The notes beneath the pieces are model-generated. The model did not search any database. It saw nothing but the letters and a program-made list of their open reading frames with translations, and was not told the DNA's origin. The position numbers and the translations under genes are program-made. From Bacillota bacterium (lineage in GTDB: Bacteria > Bacillota > Clostridia > Peptostreptococcales > Anaerovoracaceae), in contig JAHZHL010000020.1 in assembly GCA_019420305.1 (NCBI GenBank), positions 140,819 through 204,818 on the forward strand: 64,000 nt of DNA, written 5' to 3'. This document shows positions 26,768 through 36,500 of the stretch, piece by piece (within the stretch, counting starts at the first letter, position 1; each line of letters starts with the position of its first letter).

Positions 26768-27778
26768 CTATTCCCGGATTCTGAGCTTTTTATATCCACC
26801 TTTCGGATGTTCTGAGAAAAAAACAGGCGTTGAGCGTCGTTTAATGTTTGGAACTTTTTCTTCGATCAGCCAAAACAGTTCTTTTTTTATCAATGTTGGT
26901 CGAATATTTCCAATACATTCATAAGCTTCGTTCACCCAGGCAAGTTGTTCAATCCCCTCTTTATTTAATGTCATCTGGTAAACTTCGAAGTCTCCATTCA
27001 GATAAAACTCCCAGTCCGGCATGTAATCTTCACCCTCATCATCATCCTCCTCATCATCAATATCACTGTCTTCTGGCTCATCCCACACCCACTTTACATA
27101 GCCGGTATCCGCATCCTGCAGCCATATATGTTCCTCGGGTTTGTCAAAAGGCATAAAGCTTTCCGGCGGCAGAACATGATCCGCACCCCATAATCTCCAG
27201 GCAATCGGATCGTCAGGGTTATTTTTTGCATAGGCCGGGCGAAAAAATTCTTTTTCTATTCCGCAGGAAATCAGATACTCATATAGTTGTGGTGACAGAT
27301 AGCTTTCAAAATCCGGCGTATTCGCTCCGGCCGGCCGCATCGCAAATTCTTTCCCTGTATTCGCCGGGAGTTTGATATAAATAGGGGCTTTTGGATGCCA
27401 TTGACCCAATACCGAACTGACCGTTTCCAGACAGTCATACTTTTCTTCATTCCATCCATCATAATAATAGCACTGTTTCATAAACGTCAGAATAAATGCC
27501 TCCGCTTTAAAAAAGTCTTCCTCATCGTATTCTATATTTCCATATACTACAATATCAAACTGTTCCTTATACCTCTCATGGAATCGCCAGAAGTCCTCAT
27601 ATTTCCCATCCTTGCTTGTGATTTTATAACCATGCGGCCGTTTCCTCCGTACATGGTATTTCTGAAATTCTTCATCAAATGCATCCACAATTCTTCTATC
27701 CGATTGTGAGAAATTTTCCATTTCTTCATCATCCAGTACGCCTCTGGGTCTTATTTCAATATCAAGACAAATATGCAT
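26768..27778 (-). CDS. Large acidic protein following an Rhs remnant, probable immunity protein
   Basis: A 336-residue soluble protein with a very acidic insert near residues 245-260 (DSDIDDEEDDDEGEDY) and no signal peptide. No family is recognised. It begins about 80 bp after a remnant of the Rhs core (27858-27945), which is the position an immunity gene would hold if the toxin tip had been deleted. Strong acidity is common in proteins that bind basic nuclease toxins. The role is inferred from context only. Confidence 0.6.
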   Translation of the reverse strand: MHICLDIEIRPRGVLDDEEMENFSQSDRRIVDAFDEEFQKYHVRRKRPHGYKITSKDGKYEDFWRFHERYKEQFDIVVYGNIEYDEEDFFKAEAFILTFMKQCYYYDGWNEEKYDCLETVSSVLGQWHPKAPIYIKLPANTGKEFAMRPAGANTPDFESYLSPQLYEYLISCGIEKEFFRPAYAKNNPDDPIAWRLWGADHVLPPESFMPFDKPEEHIWLQDADTGYVKWVWDEPEDSDIDDEEDDDEGEDYMPDWEFYLNGDFEVYQMTLNKEGIEQLAWVNEAYECIGNIRPTLIKKELFWLIEEKVPNIKRRSTPVFFSEHPKGGYKKLRIRE

Positions 27779-27857
27779 CGCATCTCCTCTCAGTGTGAAC
27801 TCCCAGGGAAGTTCTCTTTACTTTTTTACTACATAGGGTCCTGACACGTCTGCTCCG

Positions 27858-27945
27858 CTGTCTACCTCCGTCATATCGGTTCTTCTGGTTCAGAATGGCG
27901 GTTCTGCCTTTCTTCTTCTCGTAGCCGTTCAGACGGTTTGATACG
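27858..27945 (-). pseudogene. Remnant of an Rhs core
   Basis: About 29 codons read SNRLNGYEKKKG, then ILNQKNRYDGG. They match the Rhs core of the large gene (ANRLTDYEKEKDG...LLNQKNRYNGE). The match begins at the same NRL point where the displaced tip at 29714 begins. Everything downstream of it in the core and the toxin is lost. Confidence 0.75.
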
Positions 27946-27956
27946 TTTTTTCATTC

Positions 27957-28178
27957 TCAATCAGGCATAACCCAAAATACAATCGCTAAGATCAATAGGC
28001 ATGTCAACAGGGGATTTTGTATACTTAACTCAAACACACGTTTTAAAATATAACGTATCAAATTCTTTTTGTCCCCTGAATATTTTTCTTTTTTAACCTT
28101 TTTGACTTCTAAAATAAAATCAATCATCAAATAAGAAATTAACAGCAATAAGACTATACTTTCAATTATCATCTTCAT
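27957..28178 (-). CDS. Small two-helix membrane protein
   Basis: A 73-residue protein with an N-terminal hydrophobic helix (about 4-22), a basic middle and a C-terminal helix (about 52-70). Its start overlaps the stop of the 209-residue membrane protein by four bases, so translation is coupled. It is presumably part of the same immunity unit for the displaced Rhs tip. No family is recognised. Confidence 0.6.
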   Translation of the reverse strand: MKMIIESIVLLLLISYLMIDFILEVKKVKKEKYSGDKKNLIRYILKRVFELSIQNPLLTCLLILAIVFWVMPD

Positions 28179-28804
28179 TTCTGCTTACCTGTGTCTGCTT
28201 TTTCACAAAACAGTTTTTTTATACGGTATCTTATGAAAACAAAACTCAATCCGGCAGCACAAAGAAAGGCCCCTATCATAACATACCGTGCGTTCAAATT
28301 CTGCCCTCCTCCTGATTGCAGATACCAACTCCATAACCGATTGTATAAAAACGTAACCATAAAAATATTAATCGCACAAACCGCCCACCATAAATAATTG
28401 TAAATCAAAACCAATGACAAGGAGAGGAACCAAAACACCAGAACTGTCGTTTCCCGCAGGAAGAACTCTGCCATATTAAGTTCCCCTCCCAATAGAAAAA
28501 GATCTCCCACTACAAGAGCCGCCATGCAAATCAGATTGCTTGTATAAAGTTCCGCTATCATAGTGCTTTCCCTCTTAGCTCTTGCTTTTACACGCTCAAT
28601 ACTTTTGAACTGTAAAAATGGTGGAAGTATTCCACATAAAATAAATACCCAGTAATCTCCTTCTACCGTCATTAATCCCACGTCAAAAATTTTACAGAAA
28701 AATATATTGTTACATCCAAACAGCCAAACAAATTGCATAATTGTCAATGGATTCCATTTTTTGAAAATCCGCTCAGATGAGTTGCTTCTCGACTTTGTTT
28801 TCAT
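28175..28804 (-). CDS. Multi-spanning membrane protein, probable immunity to displaced Rhs tip
   Basis: A 209-residue protein with about five or six hydrophobic helices (near 20-40, 50-68, 90-108, 115-160 and 173-192). It overlaps the 3' end of the displaced Rhs tip gene by 32 bp. That position is typical for a cognate immunity gene. A membrane immunity protein suggests that the tip toxin acts at or through the membrane. No named family is recognised. Confidence 0.65.
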   Translation of the reverse strand: MKTKSRSNSSERIFKKWNPLTIMQFVWLFGCNNIFFCKIFDVGLMTVEGDYWVFILCGILPPFLQFKSIERVKARAKRESTMIAELYTSNLICMAALVVGDLFLLGGELNMAEFFLRETTVLVFWFLSLSLVLIYNYLWWAVCAINIFMVTFLYNRLWSWYLQSGGGQNLNARYVMIGAFLCAAGLSFVFIRYRIKKLFCEKADTGKQK

Positions 28805-29714
28805 AGCTTCTTTTCTGTGTGCCTTTCTTCGTGTAATATCGAATCCTTATCAATCCCCAACCTCCACCTCGAAACCCTTTCTTAAATTTTCCATAAAACC
28901 ATCTTGGATCAGAAACTATATGGCTTATTAAGCGAGACTTCACTGTATCTTTCACTACTAACTTCAAAGCTTTCTTAATCCCTCTATTTATTATTTTTTT
29001 TGCTACTTTTTTGCCTAATTTAAGCGTGCTATACCATCCATATGTTCTTTCAATTGCACATAACAACCAGTAAGTTGTTCTACACTGATTTACATTGTAA
29101 TACCTAACCTTCTTATGTCCACTCGGATCCACATAATTCACCGGATTATTCGCACAATATGCATATAAATGCAACGTATCCGGCTCCGTTTGTTTCCCAC
29201 GATAGGTATCCTGTGTCAGGAATCGTCCATCTTCCGGGTTATAGAATCTGGCATTGTAATAATACAACCCCGTCTCTTTATCATACACCTGCCCGGTATA
29301 ACAAATCTCATTATCAAATTCAGTTCCGATCCGAATATCCGTATTCCCGAATTCATCATATTCATAAGCCGCAGCGACTGTTCCGCCATCATCAATAAGA
29401 CTGGATGTGCTTCCGCGAGTATCCTGATTATATAGATACCATTCATCGCTATTTGTACTTTTTCTTGATGTAAACATAATTTCTCCATCCAGGCCAACCA
29501 GGTTAACAGTGTCCATCTGTTCATCTTCATCCATCGTATACAATAAGCTGTCATCCTGGTAATAGTAATTCCGAACGCTGCTTTCTGCTCCCTTCGTCTC
29601 TTCTTTCCGAATCCGCTGTCCCTCTCCGTTATACCGATTCTTCTGATTCAGGAGGGCGGTTCCGTCTTTCTCTTTCTCATAGCCGGTCAGACGATTGGCC
29701 GCGTTATAGGTCAT
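28773..29714 (-). CDS. Displaced (orphan) Rhs tip: core fragment fused to an unknown basic toxin
   Basis: A 313-residue open frame. Residues 1 to about 200 copy the end of the Rhs core of the large gene, from ANRLT through DTRGSTSSLIDDGG and YYYNARFYNPEDGRFLTQD to YVDPSGH. After that invariant DPSGH junction comes a new, very basic tail of about 113 residues (KKVRYYNVNQCRTTYW... to EKQLI) that I cannot assign. It lacks the delivery part of an Rhs protein. Its ATG overlaps the stop of the preceding immunity gene by 11 bp. Such tips are known in Rhs loci as silent replacements that can recombine into the main gene through the shared core. Whether it is translated alone is unknown. Confidence 0.8.
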   Translation of the reverse strand: MTYNAANRLTGYEKEKDGTALLNQKNRYNGEGQRIRKEETKGAESSVRNYYYQDDSLLYTMDEDEQMDTVNLVGLDGEIMFTSRKSTNSDEWYLYNQDTRGSTSSLIDDGGTVAAAYEYDEFGNTDIRIGTEFDNEICYTGQVYDKETGLYYYNARFYNPEDGRFLTQDTYRGKQTEPDTLHLYAYCANNPVNYVDPSGHKKVRYYNVNQCRTTYWLLCAIERTYGWYSTLKLGKKVAKKIINRGIKKALKLVVKDTVKSRLISHIVSDPRWFYGKFKKGFRGGGWGLIRIRYYTKKGTQKRSYENKVEKQLI

Positions 29715-30516
29715 TCATGCCATACTGCTGCGCATAATATTTCCTGTTTACTTTTGTAACATCATATAAACGGTCTTTTTCATCTCCATGATAATATTGA
29801 ACCGGAATACCATGTTCATCAAAGCACAGTGTAATGCTGTCCACTTCGTTCCACATGAAGTAACTCGAATAATCAATCTTCTTCGGTTTCCCATTTTGAT
29901 AGGTAACCCATTCTTTTTGATATTCTACGCGTCTTTTTATCGTATCTATCTTTAACCCTGGCCTGTCTTTATGACACAAAATCTGTCTTTTACAGTATGG
30001 TTGTTCTCCCATATATTGACATACCGTAAATAATTCTATTCTTTCATAGACCTCGTCCATATCCCCCCGATGGAGAGGCACCTGAACTCCGATTTCAATA
30101 TCCCCCCTTCGTTCGATAAACTCCGCGCTGACGCACTCTTTTCGTGCCGGTTTCTCCGGAGTATCATCTTCAAATTCTTTTACCAAAATAAGCTGGTCTT
30201 TTTCATAACCATATTCATAAGAAATCTTACTTTTCTTTGTAACTCTTTTTAACAGGGTTCCCCTGTTGCATCCACCAACAGCAAAAGTTTCATAGAGGAA
30301 AGGACAGTAATATCCCCGAAATACGGAGTATCCCCCTGAGGCATATTCTTTTTTTGTGACAAGTTCTAAACTTTTCTCATAAAGTTCATATCTCCTTTTT
30401 TCTATTCCCAGATAATAGAGTTGCGCTAACTGTTTCAGTTCTTCAAAAATCTGAGATTTTTCCGTTTCAAAAGATTCTAATCGAAAGGATTCAAAATCAA
30501 TATCAAAAAGTTTCAT
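29704..30516 (-). CDS. Probable immunity protein for the AHH-type Rhs toxin
   Basis: A 270-residue soluble protein, with no signal peptide, that begins 30 bp after the stop of the large Rhs gene. This is the classical place for its immunity gene. It has charged, mixed alpha/beta composition (MKLFDIDFESFRLESFETEK at the start). No family is recognised. An AGGAGG site precedes the ATG. Its end runs directly into the displaced Rhs core: its last codons (YGMNDL) overlap the start of that frame. Confidence 0.7.
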   Translation of the reverse strand: MKLFDIDFESFRLESFETEKSQIFEELKQLAQLYYLGIEKRRYELYEKSLELVTKKEYASGGYSVFRGYYCPFLYETFAVGGCNRGTLLKRVTKKSKISYEYGYEKDQLILVKEFEDDTPEKPARKECVSAEFIERRGDIEIGVQVPLHRGDMDEVYERIELFTVCQYMGEQPYCKRQILCHKDRPGLKIDTIKRRVEYQKEWVTYQNGKPKKIDYSSYFMWNEVDSITLCFDEHGIPVQYYHGDEKDRLYDVTKVNRKYYAQQYGMNDL

Positions 30517-30545
30517 TTCTTTTCCTCCTCACTCCTCCTAAAAGT

Positions 30546-33500
30546 TTAAAAAGGTGCTTTTGCATTTAAAGCCTTAAGAGCAGCTTTTAATCTTCCAACT
30601 GCAGAATCCACTTTTTCTGTCTTTTCGTCCTTGTTTTTTCCCTTTTTATACGCGTTTTTTAAACGATCATTTACCAGTGCAAAATATACTTTCCTATGCA
30701 GTCTTTTATGTAGCCCTGTTTTTAATCTAATCCTATTCCGTGAATCATCAATTTCATGGTCTGTCTTATTTACATAATAGTTCCTTGCAGCCTGAGCGGA
30801 TCTATGATGTTTTGCTACGATATGGTGATCCTCCGTATTTGATTTGTATTTGGGTTTCTTTTTTACTCTTGCAAAGCTGGCCATAACACCCTTGCACAAC
30901 TTCTTCCAGGAATTTTTGGTACTCCTACTCACACTTTTATATTTCCTTTGTATACTGTCCACTGCTGATTGCCACGACTTTTGAAAATCTTTCGTTGTTG
31001 TGTAATAGCAAATTGTTACAAGGAAAATCGTTGTACCATACATGACAATCGGTAGTGCAGCATGTCCACTCGGATCCACATAATTCACCGGATTATTCGC
31101 ACAGTACGCATACAGATGCAGCGTATCCGGTTCCATATTTTCTCCACGATACGTATCCTGGGTCAAAAATCTTCCGTCTTCCGGATCATAAAACCTGGCG
31201 TTATAGTAATACAGCCTCGTCTCTTTATCATACACCTGCCCGGTATAGCAAATCTCATTGTCAAATTCCGTTCCGATCCGAATATCCGTATTCCCAAACG
31301 CATCGTATTCATAAGCTGCTGCTGCAGTTCCGCCATCATCAATCAGACTGGACGTACTTCCGCGAGTATCCTTGTTGTACAGATACCAGGCTTCGCTGCT
31401 TCCGGTGCCTCTTGCTGTCGCGATTACATTGTCTTCCCGGCCCAGCAGGTTGAAACTGTCTCGCTGGTTCTCTCCATCTGTCGTATACAGCACCTTGCCG
31501 TCCTGATAATAGTAGTTCCGAACGCTGCTTTCCGTCCCTTTCGTCTCTTCTTTCCGAATCCGCTGTCCCTCTCCGTTATACCGATTCTTCTGATTCAGGA
31601 GGGTGGCTCCGTCTTTCTCCTTCTCGTAGTCGGTCAGACGGTTCGCCGCGTCATAGTTCATGGTAACCGTTTCCCCACTTGCACTGCTCGTTTTTCCGGT
31701 CTGATTGCCGTTCCGGTCATAGGTATAGGTTTCCGTGGCGCGCACCTGCCATTCTCCCGTATCATCCTGTTCCTCCGTTTCTATCAGGAACAGCTGATTC
31801 AGCCCGTTATAATGGTAATCCAACAACAGGCCTTCCGGTGTCAATTCCTTGTCACGGTTCCCTGCCAAATCATAGGTGTACTCAGTCGTTCCGCTGCCTG
31901 CCCCTCCTTCCGTATGATCGATCACTTCCGCTTTTGTCAGCCTTCCGTTCTTATCATAAGTGTAGTTCTTGGTGCAGTCCAGCTCCTTTCCGTCCGCTGC
32001 CGCGTAATGGCTGATGATCCGCTCCTGAAGGATGTTGCTGTTCTTGTCATAGGTATAGCCATAGGACTCTTTCACTTCCCCGTCCTTGCTGTCCGTGTAG
32101 GTCATCTTCGTCACCCGGCCGAAATCATCATAGGTGTATTCCCGCAGAATATGGTCCGAACCGCCTTCCGCGAAGCCGTAGTAGTCCTTCATCTTGGTCA
32201 CCCGGCCGAAATCATCGTAGACATATTCTCGAAGCTTCTTTCCCAGAAGCCCGCCTTTGGCGGTAATGGTCTTCAGATAGTCGTCATTGTCATAGGTATA
32301 GGTCAGTCCAGTGATACCGTCCTTAGCAAAAGCATAGTCTACGCCGGTCACCTTTCCTTCCGTATCATAGGTATAGGAAATCTTCTTCTGCGCGATCTGT
32401 TCCTGGGTCGGAAGTTCCCCTCCGTCCCACTCTGCCATGCTGGTCAGACGGTTCTGCGGATCATAGGCGTATACCGTAGTCCGGTACAACGTCCGGACGC
32501 CGTCTTTGACTTCGTAGTCACACATCCGGGTGACATTGCCGTTAACATCGTAGGTGTAGGCAGTCTCCAGGGTCTGCGTCTTTGCTCCGTCCACCGTCTC
32601 GTAATACTGCACTTTCGCCACCCGGTCGCTAATATCATACTCGTAGGTAACCGAATTCCCTTTGGCTTCCTTTTTCTCGCTGAGCCGACCTTTCTCGTCA
32701 TAGGTATAGAGGCTCTGAATAGACTGATCTTCTCCGTCCTTTTTGTAATGGTCGGTGATTTCCAGTTCCTGTCCTTCTTCGTTGGTCACTGTCTCACTGA
32801 GGTTTTCTTTGGCATCCGTCGTCTTCACGCTGGTCCGCAGTTCCCCATTCACATAGACCTCTTTGGTATCAAAGGCCGTTTTTCCGCCTTCCGGCACCGT
32901 CACCAGGTTCAGTTCTCCTTTGGAGTCATACCCATATTTTGTGGTATTCCCCATAGCATCCGTATTGGAAGTTTCTTTTCCGCTGCTATCATAGGTTGCG
33001 GTGGTTACAATCGAATCCTCTGCAATCCGCCATGCTCCGTCCTGAAAGGCTGGCTTCTGTACGGTAGCCAGGATATTTCCGTTTTTGTCCGGCACCTTCA
33101 GGGTCAGAAGACCGTCTTCCGCGTCTGCCTGTTTCCCCGCCTCATAGGTTCCCAGTTCCGTTCCATACGCATCGTACAGGGTATCGGTGTAGAGCCCGTT
33201 TTCCTTCGCCCGAATCGTATTTCCTGCCCCGTCCTGATAAGTCTGGGAAAGAAGATCTCCCTCCTGATCCCGTTCTTCGGTCCGATACGCATTCTCCACC
33301 AGCCTGGTTCCGGTTCCATCGCTTGCGTGAATCAGCACACTTTCATAGCCGTAACTGGTTGTAAATACCTGGATTTTTCCATTGTCATTGACGGTTCGGG
33401 TTGCCTGACGGTTCCGTTTGTCATAGGTATAGGTGGTCACTGTGGTGCGGGTCTGGCTGCCGTCACTGGTTGTCACTGTCTCGCTAAGCAGTGTGCCGTT

Positions 33501-36500
33501 GTCATCATACGTGTTTTCCGTTACGGTTGTCACCGCTCCTTCTACGGAGGTTTCCTTCACGGCTCGACCGAAGCTGTCATATTCCGTTGTCACAGAACTA
33601 TCCACATCCGCCGCTCCTAAGGTCTTCGATGCCGCGCCGCTGCGGCTTACCACGGATGTCTCCTGCCCCATGGCGTCATAGGTGGTTACGGTTTCCGTCT
33701 TGCGGCTTCCGCAGATTTCGGTTTCCGTTTCTGTCTTGTTTCCTTCGCTGTCGTAGGCATAAGTGTAGGAGGTAGTCCGGATTTCTTCTCCCGCTTCCGG
33801 ATCGCCGAAGTACTCGGTTTCCGTCTCCAGCTCTCCGGCAAATTCTTCATCCTCCTCATCCTCATAATAATCGCTGACAATCGTCACATCCTCGAACGCG
33901 TCATAATCCTCGATTTCATTGCCCCATTCGTCGTATTCATAATAGTGTTCCTCCATCACATCACCGTCTACATCTAAGGTTTCTTCATGATAGATGAGAT
34001 CCTGAATATCCAGATCCGAGGTGTCCGCGTAATAGGTGTAATTCGCGGTGCTGCCGTCTTCGGAAACCACTGTTGTCTCATTGCGACGCTCGCCTAGGTC
34101 AGTCCATTCTCTGTGATTCGTTTCGGTTCCCCGAATAACGCCATCCTCTCCAATGGCATAAGCCATGGTATTCCAGGAACTGAAAATACAGATTCCATCC
34201 TCATAGACATACTCGGTTTCCTTGCCATTGGCATTGATATCTTTCAGACAATAGCCGGTAGAATCCTCGTAATAACCGCTGGTCTTGGAAAGTTCTTTTC
34301 CCCCGGTCAGAAATCCGGTTCCTTCAAACCGGGTTATCTCAGTTTTGGTCTGATGTTCTTCCGCGTCGCTGTAGACAAAGGACAGACCCTCCTGATCCGG
34401 GTAGACCGCCTCCGTGACTTTCTCATTGGTATATTCCAGTGTATAGGAGTTTTCTTCCGCGTCCGTGATGGTCTTTACATTGGGATTTTCCGCACTATCA
34501 TACTCATAGATGTATGAGATGCTCTTTCCGTCTTTTCCCGTAGCAATGACCTCCGTCAGCAGGCTGTGTTCTCCCTGCTTTTCATACTGATATTCCCGTT
34601 TGCTGCCATCCGGCAGTTTGATCTGTTTGATCAGCAGCATATCGGTGGACTTATCCTTCGGATCTCCGTTCTCATAGACAAACTCCACGGCAAGACCCCG
34701 GTTGGTCGTCGCCTTCTTCAGCAGTCCGCGTTCCCCTTCATACTCAAAGAGCAGGAAGGAGCCGTTAGGTTCGGTCAGATAGACCAGCTGGCCGCCTCCG
34801 TTAAAGCGGTATTCCAGATTGTCTTTGTTCCGCATGGTGTACTGGCTGGCGACTTCCACCGTCCGCATGGTGTCTTCTTCGGCGGTTCCAACCTTCCGTT
34901 CCGGCACCTGAACCTTCTCCGTTTTGCTCTCTTCCGTCAGGGTAAGATATTCCCCCGCCTGGGATATATAGGTCTGCGCTTTTTTCGGATCCGTACTTCT
35001 GGTAAAGCGGAAGATACTTCCGGTGCTGTCTTTGAATACCACATTGTCGAAAGACTCTGCCTTCTCATCATAAACATTCAGAAGCTGCAGGTCGTAGTTG
35101 TGGGTCCATCCCAGTCCAAAGGCGGATTTCTGGCTGGACTGGCTGTTGTACGTCCTGGTCAGATCGACCGCCAGCTTTTCATTGGGAAGCTCCGCGTCCG
35201 TCTGCTGGTACACAAAATTTCCGCCGCTCTTTTCCACGCTGCCGCTTCCCACCGGGTTGTTAAACTCCTCGTACTGCCAGTAGTCCTGCAGTCCCAGCCG
35301 CTTGGTATGTTCATTGTAATCTAAAAGCTTTCCGCTGATGAGTTCCGACGGCGCGCTTTCGGAAATCACGTTTCCATTGGCGTCCCGCTCTACTACGGTA
35401 ATCCGATAATAGAACGGTTTTCCGTAATTCACGTTGATCTCGCTGTAATAACCGGCTTTTACATGCTCTGCCGCCAGCGTCTTTCTGGACGGGGTAAAGT
35501 CTTTTTCCGTACTGTGGTAGATATTGTAACTCAGGCTGTCGTCTCCTTCCGGCAGCAGGTTGTCCCAATACAGGTAGGCCCGGTCGTTGAGCTGATGCTT
35601 CATAGAGCCGGACTGAGGCAGATAGTTGTACAGGCTGCTGACGGTAAAGGATTCCTCCTCAATGGTATCCAGTTCCAGCACAACCGGCTGCATCACTGCT
35701 TCTGCTTCCAGGCTCACTCGAATCGTAAAGGTATTGGCATACGCGGCTTCCGGCAGCAGATCCGCTACCCGGATGGTTTTCCCCGGCATTGCCGTCTGAT
35801 AGCTTCCATCCTCCGCTTTCACTTCATAGGAAGCACCCGGCTGGGATGCCTGCAGGCGAATGGATACGGTATCTTGATCCACCTTCACCGTCTGTTCCAT
35901 GCCGGTGGCCGCGGTTTCTCCGAAGGACACGTTCTTTTGCAGATCATTTTCCCGTACATCCCGGCTGTAGGAAAGTTCCCCGTCCCCATCCTGATGAATG
36001 GCTAAAATCCGGTGCGCTTTCTCATCCTGATAGGCAGAAAAGTCCCGATTCAGGCATGTGTTTTCCCCTTCTGTCTTCTGGTTGTCCACATACCAGGTTG
36101 TGGTTCCCTTACTTAAATCCATGGATTCCTTTGCCGTCAGTTCCAGCTTCTTTGTGTCCGCGGACAGGGTAAAGGTCGGACTCTGAGAATCCTGCTCCCA
36201 GAACGGTCGTTTGATGGTAAGGGAAGCCGGGAGAATCCGGATATATGCTTCCTGGCTGTCCTTTTGGAAGGTATGGGTTGCTTCGCTGCGGTTTCCGGCC
36301 CGGTCCGTCACTTCCAGCTTCACCTGATAGTCGGTACCTTCCGCAAATTCCGCGCCGGTCAGATCCAGAATCCCCAGTTCACCCTCCGTTACCGCCCGGG
36401 TTCCTTTTTTAAATTCCTTCCAGGCATCTTCGCCTGCGGAGGCCTTCTTCCAGGAAAGGGTCCAGCCTTTCAGCCAGGCATCCTTCGCCGTTCCGACAAT

